Source of the DNA: Pelagomonas calceolata
Lineage: Eukaryota > Sar > Pelagophyceae > Pelagomonadales > Pelagomonadaceae
Assembly: GCA_918797485.1 (NCBI GenBank)
Contig: CAKKNE010000004.1
Location: forward strand, 1,240,001-1,304,000
Direction: 5' to 3'
DNA: 64,000 bases
In this document: positions 50,911-62,300 of the stretch, piece after piece
How the letters are laid out: each line of letters starts with the position of its first letter
How positions within the stretch are numbered: position 1 is the stretch's first letter
The notes under the pieces: model-generated
Seen by the model: only the letters and a program-made list of their open reading frames with translations
The model's database searches: none
What the model was told of the DNA's origin: nothing
Translations under genes and position numbers: made by a program

Positions 50911-53900
50911 TTAGTCTCCTAGCCTACCCGTAATCTTCCGGTCGAAGACGCGCTTCCGCAGTTTGAGGGATGGCACGAGCGGCGCCGGCAAAGCGCGCCG
51001 CGCATATTCGCGAGTACCGGTGACCGGCCGCCGCGACCTCTCATCAAGAGTAACAGGAGGCCCCCGCTCGCCGTCCGGCACGAACTGGCGCGGGTGCATT
51101 GCAGCTCTACAAGCCGTGTCGGCCCTTTCCGCTTCCACTTCCGCCACGCCCTCTGGTGTTACTCTTTTGGCCATCTCTTCATCAAAAACTTTTTGGGTCT
51201 CGTCCTCCGGCAAGGGTTCGGGGGGCGGCCGGTTCGTCTCGTCGAAGGACCGCGTGACGACCGTCCTTCGTCCTAGTAGGTCATCGCCGACGCCGCCCCA
51301 CGACGTCAGGCTACAAGGTTGTTTTGAGCGTTTCAGGTCCGCCAGGATTAGTTTAGCCACCTCGTATTTCGGCGCGGCCCGGACCATGTAGCCGTCGTGG
51401 GGGTCAATAGTGTCGACTTGTGGCAACAGCTTCCACGGCTTATCACTTTTGTGACAATAATGTTCGACGCGCTGCGAGCAGTCGTAGGAGTCGCCGCCGT
51501 TCCGGTCCAATGCTGATAGTGACGGGTTCAATCGCCGCAAGAAGTTCGGAGCTTTCCCATTCCTCAGATCCAAAGCTAAAAAGTCGCCGCGCGCTAAACC
51601 ATCGGCGCACCGCAGGACCCCATGGGCCCACGCAGATACTCTCCCGAGACCATCTTCCGCGTCATCTGTTTCGCATAAACCTCGCAACGAGGCACAAACT
51701 GCTTCAGGCATCATTTTTAGCCTTTGCAGTCCGTCGTAATTGGTACGTCTAGCAATGGCAGCGACGATCTCCCCCGCGGAAGCAGCGAGCAATTCCTGGC
51801 ACTCGCGCTCCCTTCTAAGCTTCTCCTCGGCCATGGCCTGCTTCGCTAACGCTTCTTCCTCCTCCTGGGCCTGTGCGGAAACCGACCCGTGAGCACGCGG
51901 CCGTGCGGGCGGAGTCGAACGGTGAGCGTCGCGTCGACGGCGTGGAATTATGCACGGGCCCGCGCGGCCTTGGCGTCGGCCTCGGCTTGGACTCGTAAAC
52001 GTTCCCGGTCGGCCTCGGAGTCGTCGCTCGTCGCCGTTGCGGGTCGCGACTCGTCGGGGGTCGCCGGCCGCGACTTCTTGCGCGAGCCCGGCCTTGACCT
52101 AGACCGCGAGCCGGGCCGCCGCGGCGTATTCAGCGCGGAGCCCGGTCTAGAGCGGTTGCGCCGCTGGCGCGACCCGGGCCGCGACGAACCCATCGTTGAA
52201 TGAGAAGCACGACTGGCCGTCGAGTAGTGGGACGACTGGGACCCCGCCGGCGAGGGCAGACCGGAGTAGTAGGACGACGTACGACTCGTAGTGGACTCGT
52301 CGTCACTGCTTGCGCCGTCCCACGCATCTGGTTGTACGGGCGGGCCCTTCAACGCCTCCGCTAAAGCTAGCAAACATTCCTCGTTCCCCAGGACCTCCAG
52401 TCCTCTTTCCAGACCTTCAGTTCCAGGCTTGGCACAGGCCCGCGCGACGCAAGTCAAGCATTCCGCAGCTCCATCTAACCGGTTAATACCAATGTAGGCC
52501 ATGGCCAGCTTCATCAGACTATCAACACCTTTCAACGCGCAGTTCTCCGCCACGAAGCGCGGCGCGCTGTCCATTTTGTCTAGGTCTGGAGGGGGGCCTG
52601 CGTCGAACGACGGCGTCGCGAAACTGCCGCGGCTCCCTCACGCGACGCGCAGACTCTCGCACGGCCACGTCGACGGCGTCACGGTGGCATCGCGTCGCGT
52701 TGACGCCATCGATGCGAAGTTGAAGTTCGGAAAGGCTGGAAATCACGCCGAGTCAGCACCCGGGACCCACGGCTCGCCCAGGAAAAACTCTTTCAGTTGT
52801 CTTCGGAGGATGCGCTTGATGGCCCGTTGCCCGCCGTCGTCCCGTCTTACCGGAGGCGGCTCCTGGCGTTTCAGGTCCCGTAGTCGCTCCCTTTCATCGC
52901 CCTCGGCCCGGACCTGGTCCAAAAAGGAATCTATTCCAATACCTTCGTGGGTCCACCGCCCTCTACTATTATGGGGCTCCCTCCACTTCTCTCGGAGACG
53001 CTTGGCGCGTTCGCGGCCCTCGTCGATGTGCACAGCACCTAACAGAGCCGAATCGCGCGTCCCTTGCGAACTTTCGTCCGCGTCGAGGTCGTAGCGTCTT
53101 ATAAGAGCGTCGACGTCGCGCGGCGGTTGCGGTCGCGGTCTCGACCTTAAACCAATTAACTCCACTCTCATACTCTTAAAAGATTGAGATCGACCCCGAT
53201 AAGCCTTGGCACCCGTAGGCGCGTTCACGACCCGAAAGATGGCACTACCAGTCCAAAGCATGGAACAGTGCGCCTCGTGGTCCTCCGGCGCGACGTCGTA
53301 AAAGAACCGTCCCGCGGCCACGTGTCGGATCACGCCGCGACACAACGTATGAGCGGCCTTCGCCTCACCTGGAGGCATGACGTTCTTCGTATCCACTGTG
53401 ACTTGCGACCGCTTCTGGCGTCTTCCAGCAGCATCGAGGCAGTCGGCCGGCCGCGCGATGACGATCCTGTCTCCTCTCCTCAGTACCTTCTGAGATACGT
53501 GGACGCCGAATGGTGCTGACTCAATGGGGCAGTGGGGCTCCGATGACCCAGCCGCACAGAGCACGAGATGCGAGGGCTCGTTTTTGTGGGACGCGTAAAA
53601 CGCGTCATTTGGTGAACACGTCACGACCGTAGGTCTCCTGGCAGGTATGTCGATCTCGCTGTCCGACGACTCAGTGTCGTCAGTGGGGAGATCTTCGACG
53701 AAGGCCGCCACGGACCTTTTCGCGGAGAAGGGATCGATTGGCCACATCGGCGCGGGACTGAGGAGTAGTCGTAGGCGTTGTGGCGGTAGCACCGGGACCT
53801 CTTCATTCGTTAAGGGATCCATGCCCACGCCTCTCAAATTGTCGAGTAAATCACCAGGTAGCACGATGGCAATGCCGTGGCCGCACCAGAGCCGGTCGGC

Positions 53901-54068
53901 GTCGTTCACGCCGTCGTCGCGGTGGCTCGCCGTGAAGAGGGCCCGGCAGGCCTCCTTCAGCGGCAGGGCGGCGCCCTTCTCGAACTCCCTCGCCGCGATT
54001 CTTACGTGGCCGATCTTCTTGACCTTGGTCACGGCTGCCGCGGGGGCGTCCCGGCGCTGCTCGGCCAT
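50911..54068 (-). CDS. Large protein of unknown function
   Basis: Exons are 54068-52760, 52597-51960 and 51870-50911, giving 968 residues. The first exon encodes a globular region (VKKIGHVRIAAREF, LWCGHGIAIVLPGDLL, GVHVSQKVLRRGDRIVIA) that I do not recognise. A helical part (AMAYIGINRLDGAAECLTC) resembles a TPR. A Ser/Arg/Pro-rich low-complexity segment (GSRSRSRPGSRKKSRPATP), a Glu-rich coiled coil across intron 2 and a second globular region follow. Both introns keep frame; the second needs a GC donor. Only two bases separate its stop from the stop of the convergent glutaredoxin-like gene. Confidence 0.78.
51871..51959 (-). mobile_element. Introner intron, family A, short, GC donor
   Basis: 89 bp, GCCCGTGCATAATTCC...TTCCGCACAG. 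Phase 0 on both sides requires the GC start and gives AKAARAQEEEEALAK. Flanks GCCCGTGC and GCCCAGGA share four bases. Confidence 0.78.
52598..52759 (-). mobile_element. Introner intron, family B
   Basis: 162 bp, GTGCTGACTCGGCGTG...TCGACGCAG, with ATCGATGGCGTCAACGCG. The join gives WVPGPPPDLDKMD. Confidence 0.87.
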
Positions 54069-54384
54069 GGGTGGGTCTGAGCGCTACCTAGGCCCCGGGA
54101 GGCAGCCCAAACGTAGCAAGCGCACGGCTGCCGTGCCAGATGACGCCTTCGACCCGTCGCCCGCGCCTATGGGCCGCCGCAATGCGCCTGGGCAGGCTCA
54201 GCCGAGCGCTAGCGCTAGCATCCATCTGCGCTAGCTAAAGCAAAAATTTAAATCGAGGACGGGCGCTCCCACCGCGTGCCTGCGGCCAGGCGGTGGTAGA
54301 TCTGAACGAGGTAGCTTTCTAGAGAAGCGGGCGCGTGCCCCGGAGGCGCTTTCCCGGTGGCTGCCCTCACGCATCGACAGCACC
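54069..54384. other. Divergent 5' gap
   Basis: This 316-bp gap is rich in CTAGC sequences. It includes a possible degenerate dyad near 54208-54236 (GCTAGCA ... GCGCTAGC), then GCAAAAATTTAAATCG. No gene is seen. Confidence 0.45.
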
Positions 54385-57333
54385 ATGGGCAGCCTAATCT
54401 ACCTATCCATCATAACCGCCGTGACCGCCCAACGCACCTTGATCCTGACGAACAAGGCCCTCGAGGCCGTCGAAGCGGCCAAGGACCTCGCGCGGCAGCG
54501 GCGCCACGCGCTCCTCGAGCCGCACCACGTGGCCACAACTCTCTTCTCCGACCCGAACACCTTCGTGCTGACTCAGCGTCTTTTCCGAAGTTTTCTGAAC
54601 TTCAAGTTGCGTCGACGGCGTCGTAGCGATGTCTTCATGATCATCAGAGAGTCCACGCGCCTCGCGTAATCTGTACAACACAGGCCAGTCGAGTGCTGAA
54701 GTCGGCGGGCGGCGACGCCGCTCTCCTCCACGCCGAACTCCGGAAGGAGTTGCGGAGATTGCCTCGAGGCGACAACGACAACACCCCGCAATCTGCCATC
54801 TTGGAGGTGCGATCTCGGCGTCCCGTCGTGTGGAGGCGCCTTCACGCCATCGACGCGACTCGTGGCCATCTCACGATGACGTGGGTCGTTTCTTTTTTGC
54901 GGAAGAGGCCGTTCGGACGAGACCGCGATGCTCCGCGCAGGACACCTACAAACGCATCTTGAGGGAGGTCTCCGGCAGTAAAGGCACCGTGGCCCACCTC
55001 CTCATTGCGTTACTAGACGATGAACCTCTAAAGAAGTGCGTTCCCAAGAGTGGCACGACTATCCAAGCGGTACGAGACGCGACCAAAAAAGCGGCCAAAG
55101 CAGCGGGAGTGGAAGACGCGGCCGAGACCTTCGACGCCTTGTCGTTGTACGCCATCGAGCTCGTTGAAAGGGCGGAGCACGGGCAACTGGACCCTGTGAT
55201 AGGAAGAGATTCCGAGATAAGAAGACTCGTCCAAGTGCTCTCGCGACGGAAGAAGAACAATCCCGTGCTCACGGGGCCGCCGGGCGTCGGCAAGACGGCC
55301 GTCGTCGAGGGTCTGGCGCTTCGCGTACTGGAGGGTGCTGTCCCGGAGCCGCTCCGACGGGCGAAGATCTGGGCGTTGGATTTGGGGCTCCTGATGGCCG
55401 GCGCTTCCCAGAGAGGCGCGTTTGAAGCTAGGTTGAAGGCCGTCGTCCAGGAATTGGAGCGGGACCCGTCGTCGATACTTTTCGTCGACGAGATGCACAT
55501 GCTCATTGGCGCGGGCGGTGCGTATCTCGGCGTTTTGAGGTGTTGCGGCGCCTTCACTTCCTTGATATGAGTCGTCTCCAGGAATGATGGACGTGGGTGG
55601 TTTCTTTGTCGATTTCGAGGCCGTTCGCAGGTCAAGGCGCCGCCGACGCCGCGAACTTGCTCAAACCCGCCCTAGCGAGAGGGCAATTAAGGTGCATCGG
55701 CGCCACTACGGACTCCGAGTACATGAAGCACATCGAGCGGGACGGGGCGTTCGAGCGGCGGCTGCAACGCGTTTCTGTAACAGAGCCCGACGTTTCGGCC
55801 ACCACAGCTATCCTGCGAGGTCTGAGAGATACGTACGAAGCCCACCACGGCGTCCGTGTCTTAGATGAGTCGTTGCAGCACGCTGCTGTCTTAGCTGAAC
55901 GATATATCAGTGAGAGACACTCGCCCGACTCCGCGATTGACCTCTTGGACGAAGCCTGCGCCCGGAGACGTGTACTGTTAGATAGTAGGCCCCAAATCTT
56001 AGATTCATTGAACCAAGCGGCGAACGCGTTGTTGGGCGAAGTGCAAGCTTTGGAGACGGAAATTTCTCTGAGAAAGAAAGGATTTCTCGGAACGTATTTC
56101 TTTTCTTCGCCGAAAAATATGGACGTGGAGCTGGTGCGGAAGCTCGATTCGGCTCGAAGCTCCTACGCGCATGCCGACGCCAAGAGGCAGGAGGCTACAT
56201 CAGCGTGGCGCGCGGAGAAGTCGTTTTATGACGAGCTCCGAGCTATTAACTTGGAAATTGAGGATGTGGAGAGAGACATCGCGACGCAGGAGCGCCGTTC
56301 ACGTTATGATGAGGTCAATGAAGGGAAGAGGCAGCTCTCGGTGCTGCAGCGGCGGCGGTTGGACGCGGTCCGAAGTGCGCAGAACGCATCATCAACATAT
56401 GGTGCTACGGACGTCGTCTCGGCCGCTGATGTGGCCGAGGTCGTCGCGCGAAGCACGGGTATTCCCGTAGCGCGCCTGTCCTTGGACGAAGGGCAACGAC
56501 TGCTCGATCTAGCGGAACGACTGTCTAGAAGAGTCGTGGGCCAGAAACGAGCCACGGATGCGATTGCGGGCGCTGTACTACGCGCAAGAGCGGGTTTACG
56601 AGATGCGCAGCGACCGCGCGGTGCGTTTCTGCTGCTGGGACCGACCGGCGTCGGTAAAACGGAAACGGCACGGGCATTGGCACAAGAGCTCTTCGACGAC
56701 GCCCGCGCGTTGATCCGCATCGACATGTCGGAGTACGCCGAGAAGCATTCTGTTTCTCGGTTAGTAGGTGCTCCGCCCGGCTACGTCGGCCACGACGATG
56801 GCGGCCAGTTAACGGAAGCCGTAAGAAGACGGCCCTACGCCGTCGTTTTACTGGACGAGGCCGAGAAGGCCCATGCGGATGTGTTTGACGTTTTTTTACA
56901 AGTGCTCGAGGACGGGCGGTTGACGGATTCGAAGGGCCGAGTTGTCGACTTCTCGCACGCTTATGTCATACTTACTACGAATGCGAAAGATTCTTCTAGG
57001 TTCAAGCCCGAGTTCCTGAATCGGCTGGATCGCGTGTTGATTTATGAAAAATTGGATACAGAGTCGTTGATTCGTATCGCTTCCGTACATCTGGAGGCTC
57101 TTGCGGAGCTCGCTTCGGAGGAGCACGGCCTCCTCATACAAATGAGTGACGACGCGGCTTCGGCTGTCGTGGACGCTTGTAGCGACGAATTGGAGGCGTA
57201 CGGCGCTCGACCTCTCAGAAGGTACGTGGATCAAGTGGTGGCCACACAACTCGCCGAGCGCGTCTTGCGGGGGGAGCGGTCATTGTCTCTCGTCTCAACG
57301 GGAGATGGTGTTTCCATCAGAAGCGAACTCTAA
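54385..57333 (+). CDS. clpB: ClpB/Hsp100 disaggregase with signal peptide
   Basis: Exons are 54385-54564, 54684-54806, 54941-55517 and 55631-57333, giving 860 residues, the usual ClpB size. In order: a signal peptide (MGSLIYLSIITAVTAQ), the Clp N domain (ALEAVEAAKDLARQRRHALLEP), AAA-1 (GPPGVGKTAVVEGLALR; FVDEMHMLIGAGG), a roughly 150-residue coiled M domain, and AAA-2 (GPTGVGKTETARALA; VVLLDEAEKAH). The M domain separates ClpB from ClpC. It unfolds aggregated proteins with Hsp70. The leader points to the plastid or endomembrane system. Confidence 0.95.
54565..54683 (+). mobile_element. Introner intron, family B
   Basis: 119 bp, GTGCTGACTCAGCG...ACAACACAG, between codons for NTF and ASRVLKSAGG. 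Confidence 0.87.
54807..54940 (+). mobile_element. Introner intron, family C
   Basis: 134 bp, GTGCGATCTCGGCGTCCCG...CCGCGCAG, a well-preserved copy with TTCACGCCATCGACGCGACT and TGGGTCGTTTCTTTTTTGCG. Confidence 0.9.
55518..55630 (+). mobile_element. Introner intron, family C
   Basis: 113 bp, GTGCGTATCTCGGCG...CGTTCGCAG. The join gives GAGGQGAADAANLLKP, the ClpB consensus. Confidence 0.9.
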
Positions 57334-58049
57334 GTATACCCTGTTAGTACGGTCATAGCTAGGACGAACACTGCACAGAAGGCGCAGGGCGTCGCTCGTA
57401 AAAACGCCCCGATCAGCGACGGCCGCGAATTCAAAGCCAGACTCTCCAGCTTTGTTTGAGCGTCCTTCAATCTCTTTTGAGCGGAATCGAGCGTGTACCT
57501 CCTTCGTACGGGCCGCGCCACCGGTAGTAATGGTGTATCCCTCCGGTCGAGCTCGAAGAAGGCCCGGACCAGCCTCAGACCGAACAAGGAGCCGCCCGTA
57601 GCATTGGTAGCCGTCGTTAATGCTTCGGCGAGGCCTCGCAGTAACTCCAGGCGCTCCGCCGCGAAATCAGATTGCGCATCAGACTCGTACAAGTTGCCCG
57701 CGACACCATTTCCAGATAAGAAGGCGGAATGTCTAGGAAAAGGCGGCAAATCAGCCCCACAAGCCTCGGCCTGGTCCGTTAACGATTCCCAGAACTTTTT
57801 CACTTCCGAAAAACGTTTCGTGACGTTGTCGCGGTGGTCGCCGTTTTCTTCCACTGAAAAAACATACACTAATTGCTTTTCTTTTTTGAGGACTCTGGCG
57901 GGGTCGAGCTTCGAGTGCGCCTTTGTCATTTCGACGCGGATCGCGTCGACGACGATATGTCCGGGGGGTGGTGGCGTCATGCCCGGAGAATCTGGTGGCG
58001 GCGGCCAGCTCGCGATCAGCCTTTCCATCTGGCGCGTGGCGTTCTCCAT
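57330..58049 (-). CDS. PX-domain, tail-anchored protein
   Basis: 239 residues from the ATG at 58049; the longer frame starts only with TTG. The region VYVFSVEENGDHRDNVTKRF through LPPFPRHSAF fits a PX (phosphoinositide-binding) fold. A helical segment (SAQKRLKDAQTKLESLAL) and one C-terminal membrane span (CAFCAVFVLAMTVLTG) follow. It is likely an endosomal or vacuolar sorting-nexin-like protein. Its 3' end overlaps the last four bases of ClpB, which is convergent. Confidence 0.75.
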   Translation of the reverse strand: MENATRQMERLIASWPPPPDSPGMTPPPPGHIVVDAIRVEMTKAHSKLDPARVLKKEKQLVYVFSVEENGDHRDNVTKRFSEVKKFWESLTDQAEACGADLPPFPRHSAFLSGNGVAGNLYESDAQSDFAAERLELLRGLAEALTTATNATGGSLFGLRLVRAFFELDRRDTPLLPVARPVRRRYTLDSAQKRLKDAQTKLESLALNSRPSLIGAFLRATPCAFCAVFVLAMTVLTGYT

Positions 58050-58386
58050 CTGTGGTGAGCGCTGCGGCGTCCGCGTTTTGCGGTGGCTTCCGCTGCCGGC
58101 GCGGCGGGCAAAGGAGCTTGTGGTGCTGGGAGAGCGCTCTGCAGTTACGGGCCACCGCGACGACCGCTGCCGGGAGAGCTGTACGCGCGGGCCACTGGTC
58201 GTCTGGCAAGCTATCCAACGCGCGAACAGGATGCAAAACCGATGCAAATACGAGTAGTCAGCTGCTTGTTTTTGCCTGCTAGTGTCTTACAGGACGCTAG
58301 CCTCGCAGGATCGACTCAAGCGCCGCAGTCATTGCACACATGCGTTGTCGCATCGCAGACCGCGTTTTGGAGTCATGATTTGATCC
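58050..58386. other. Divergent 5' gap with dyad motif
   Basis: This 337-bp gap carries the dyad at 58278-58301. No other feature is supported. Confidence 0.5.
58278..58301 (-). promoter_or_regulatory. Recurrent intergenic dyad motif, copy 9
   Basis: On plus it reads GCTAGTG, TCTTACAGGA, CGCTAGC. It is 86 bp upstream of the hydrolase start and 229 bp from the PX-gene start. Confidence 0.7.
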
Positions 58387-59328
58387 ATGCGTGGGCTCCT
58401 GGCCTTCTTCTTGCAGCTGTGCACCGCCTTGCGCACTCCGCACCCTTGCCTCAGCAATGGCATCGGTCGCCGCGCCGCCTTAACGCTGCCTCTCGCGCCA
58501 ACCGCCGCCGTGGCCGCGACGGACGCGACGACCGTGAGCTACGGCCCGCGAGAGGCGGACCTCTACTTGCAACCCGGACGACGGCCCGTCGTGGCGTTGC
58601 TGCACGACAGCCTGACCGCGTCGCGAGGCTCGCTCGACGCGGTCGCGCGGGACGTCATTGCACGCACGGCGTACCACTGCGTCAACTTCGACTACCGAGG
58701 CTCGGGCGACGTTGAAACAGCCATGGAATGGCTTGCCAGCCCCGAGGCCGCCGCGCTGGGTCTCACAAACGACGTCGTGCTGATCGGACACGGCGTCGGT
58801 GGTCAACTGGCTTTCCGACACGCGCTCCGAGGGTCTCCAAAGCTCCGAGGGACGTCCACGACCTCCGCGCGCCTCCGCGGCGTCGTCGCATGTGGGGCAC
58901 CGCTGGACCTGCGCGAGGCGCGCGCGCTCGGGATTGATGTGAGCGGCGACTCGCCGATCGCGCTCCTGCCGCCGGCGATGACGTCGTCGCTGCGCACCGC
59001 GGCCTGGACGGCCTGGGAGGAATTACTGGTTGTGGAGACGTCGTTCTCGCTGGTCCACGGCCTCGACGACGCGGTGGTCCCGCCGGCGCTGTCGACGCGC
59101 TTCGTCGTCGCCGCGGCGACGGGCGGCATTCCTACCGAGTACCACGAGATAAAGGGCGAGGGCCACAGCTCAATGCTCGACCCGGCGTCGTACTCCTGGC
59201 GGGTGGCGCGCGCCGCGGCCGTCGCAGCCATGAAAACGCAGCCTCGGCCCCCGGAGACGCTGCGCATGGCGCCGACGCGCCGCGCCGATACGGACCGGGA
59301 GATTTTGATCCGCACGTTAAGAATGTAG
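58387..59328 (+). CDS. Alpha/beta-hydrolase-fold protein lacking the nucleophile Ser
   Basis: A single exon of 313 residues. The leader MRGLLAFFLQLCTALRTP is a signal peptide. It is followed by RRAALTLPLAPTAAVAA, a twin-Arg-type second signal that would suit the thylakoid lumen. The fold is clear (VVALLHDS; VNFDYRGSGD; VVLIGHGVGGQLAF). The nucleophile elbow is GHGVGG, with Gly where Ser is expected. The acid (HGLDDAVVP) and His (GEGHSSM) remain. It is probably non-hydrolytic or uses another mechanism. Inside the central region a neutral-rich insert separates the two halves. Confidence 0.8.
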   Translation: MRGLLAFFLQLCTALRTPHPCLSNGIGRRAALTLPLAPTAAVAATDATTVSYGPREADLYLQPGRRPVVALLHDSLTASRGSLDAVARDVIARTAYHCVNFDYRGSGDVETAMEWLASPEAAALGLTNDVVLIGHGVGGQLAFRHALRGSPKLRGTSTTSARLRGVVACGAPLDLREARALGIDVSGDSPIALLPPAMTSSLRTAAWTAWEELLVVETSFSLVHGLDDAVVPPALSTRFVVAAATGGIPTEYHEIKGEGHSSMLDPASYSWRVARAAAVAAMKTQPRPPETLRMAPTRRADTDREILIRTLRM

Positions 59329-59389
59329 TGTCTGTGACTCCCGAGTCGATCCTAGTTACGAGTGGGGGGGGGCTAGGGGTAGGATCATT

Positions 59390-62300
59390 CTAGGCGACGA
59401 GCTCGACCTCCTTGTTCGAGACCACCGAAGGCGCAGATTCAACTTTTTTCTCGCCCTCGTCGAGCATCTTGCCGATGGGGTCCTCCCACGTTAATATTCC
59501 GGTGTAGACCAGCGCCGCCGTCAAGACCACGAACAAACCGAGCGGCGGGAAGCCCCAGTAGTAGAACTCCCAGTGCTTGTCGTACGTCTTCAGTAAAGGA
59601 GCAATCGTGAGACTGACCATGCTCATCAACTTGATGAGGATGTTCAGGGCCGGCCCCGACGTGTCCTTGAAGGGGTCGCCGACCGTGTCGCCCACCACAC
59701 ACGCGTCGTACCACGTCTTCTTCATCGGATGAGCTAAGCTTCCGTCGGCGTTCTTGACCTTGGACAGGCCCTGTGTGGAAATCAAAATGTTACGGCGCGA
59801 CCGAGCCACACCGGTTGATTTATGCACAGGTCGTCGCCTTCGTGCCGTCCTTCTCGCAGTACTTCTTCGCGTTGTCCCAGGCGCCGCCGGCGTTGCTCAT
59901 CATTATCGCGACCATGGCACCACTTCCAATGCCACCTGCCAACATACCCACCAAGCAGCGGGGACCGACCAAGAAGCCCACGAACAAGGGCGCGAGGATC
60001 GCGTAGGCGCCGGGCGCGATCATCTCCCGCACCGACGACTTGGTACTGATAGCCACACATTTGTTGCTGTCGGGAATGACGTCCATGTGGGGAGGAATCG
60101 GCTCGCCGTTCGACGCCATAATAATACAATCCTTGAGGGTGGTCTTGCCGTCCTGGGCGACGAGGTCGGGGCGGTTGTGGAATTGGTCGCGGACCTCCAT
60201 GATGATCTCGGCGGCGGCCTTGCCGACGGAGATCATCGTGAGGGCCGCGAACATGTAGGGCAGCATGGCGCCTGCGAGGTTCAAAACGTGATGCCACGCC
60301 ATCTTCATGAATCGTCTCCGGGAGAGGAGGCGACGGGTGGTCTCTCGTCGAAATTTGGGCCGAATTCGGACGCCGGCGCGGGCCGAAGAGCATGCCGCTC
60401 AACACATACGGATCGGTCACGGCGAGTAATGAAACATCTAATTGAGCTTGTTCCTTGAAGGCCGCCAACAAACTGAGGGAAGTGAGCACGGCCGACCCGA
60501 TCGCAAAGCCTTTCCCGGTCGCGGCCGTCGTGTTCCCCAGAGCGTCCAACGAATCCGTGATGCACCGCACCTCGTCGGGGATCGCGGGGTCCATCTCCGC
60601 CAGCCCGCCCGCGTTGTCCGCGACGGGACCATAAGCATCGGTAGCTAAAGTGATTCCTAGAGTAGCTAACATCCCGACGGCCGCGATCGCGACGCCGTAC
60701 TCGCCCTTGATCGCCGCGCATCCTAAGATGGCGCAGACTAACACGACGATCGTCGGCACGCAGGAGATCATGCCCACGCCGAGGCCCTGGATCGTCACGG
60801 TCGCGGGGCCCGTCGCGCCCCGAGCCTTAATGGACTTGACCGGAGCAAAATCAAAACTCGTGAAGTACTCCGTGATCTTCCCGATGACCATGCCGCAGGC
60901 CAGACCGATCAAGACGCAGATGTAGGCCCCCCACATGCCCCCCAATAAGTGGCAGCACGCCGCCGCGAGGCCCAGGAAGAGCACACCAGCTAACATGGTG
61001 CCCTTCTCGAGGGCCCACATCAAGGCACCCAAGTTCGAGTTCCAGCCCTCGCCCTTCTCGTTCGTGCTGACGGCCATGGTCCCAATCTGTGTGGAAATCA
61101 AAGTTCAACTTGTGCTTCGTTTGCGTGAGGTGCTGCTCGCTCCAGTCGGTCGAGTGTATCTCTCGGAGATCGTGTCCGAGTCTCGAGACTCACTGGTTGA
61201 TTTCCACACAGGTCCCGACCATCGCCGCGACGACGCCGCACGCGCTCAACCAAAAAGGTAAGGCGATCTCGTTGTCCCGCTTGGCCAGCGTCGCCGCGGC
61301 GATGATGCTCCCAACATACGATTCGAAGAGGTCCGCGCCCATGCCCGCGACGTCGCCGACGTTGTCGCCGACGTTGTCGGCGATCACGGCCGGGTTGTGC
61401 GGGTCGTCCTCGTCGATGCCCGCCTCGACCTTGCCTACTAGATCCGCGCCGACGTCCGCGGCCTTCGTGTAGATGCCGCCGGCCACGCGCGCGAACAAAG
61501 CGATGCTTGAAGCACCAAACCCGAAGCCCGCCAGAATTTGGAGCGACTCCGTCTTGCCCAATCCATTATGGATGGCGAGGACGCAGAAGCAGCCCGCGCA
61601 GCCCACTAACCCAAGGCCTGCGCGGAGCATCGTGGTCTCTCGATTCGGTCTCAAAATCAAAAAAGAAACCACCCACGACCTCGTCTGATGGACGCGAGTC
61701 GTATCAGTGAAGTGAAGGCGCCTCCACACGACGGGACGCCGAGATCGCACCGACGACCACAAATCCCATGACGCTCCCGGCCTTGAACGCGACGCGCAAC
61801 CCGTCATTCAGCGACCCCGTGCCGCCCGTGACCTTGCCCTGGGCGTCCTTCACTTCTTTCCCGGCGCAGGCCGCCGTCGTGCGCGTGTTGCCTGCGCGGC
61901 GCATCGCGGTGTCCGAACGGCCTCAAACTCGAAGAAGAAACCACCCACGTCCATCGTTCCTGGAGACGAGTCGTATTGAAGTGAAGGCACCGACGTGGGA
62001 CGCCGCGAGCGCGCCGTCCGTGGCCACCATCATGCCGAGCCAGCCGGCCGACGCGCTGAGGATCGCGCCGAGGAAGAAGGCGAAGGTCGTCAGCACGCCG
62101 TCGAGCTTCGTGTGCTGGTCCTCCACCGAAAAAAGGGCGCAGAGGATGCCTCCCAACAAGACCACGAAGACGCTCAGCCACTTGTACTCCTCCTTCAGAA
62201 ACGCCATCGCGCCTTCCTTGATCATCGCGCCGTACTTGTCCACCAAAGGACGGCCGACGTCCTTGCCCGTGGGCTCGCCCTTGAGCGAGAAGAACGTGTA

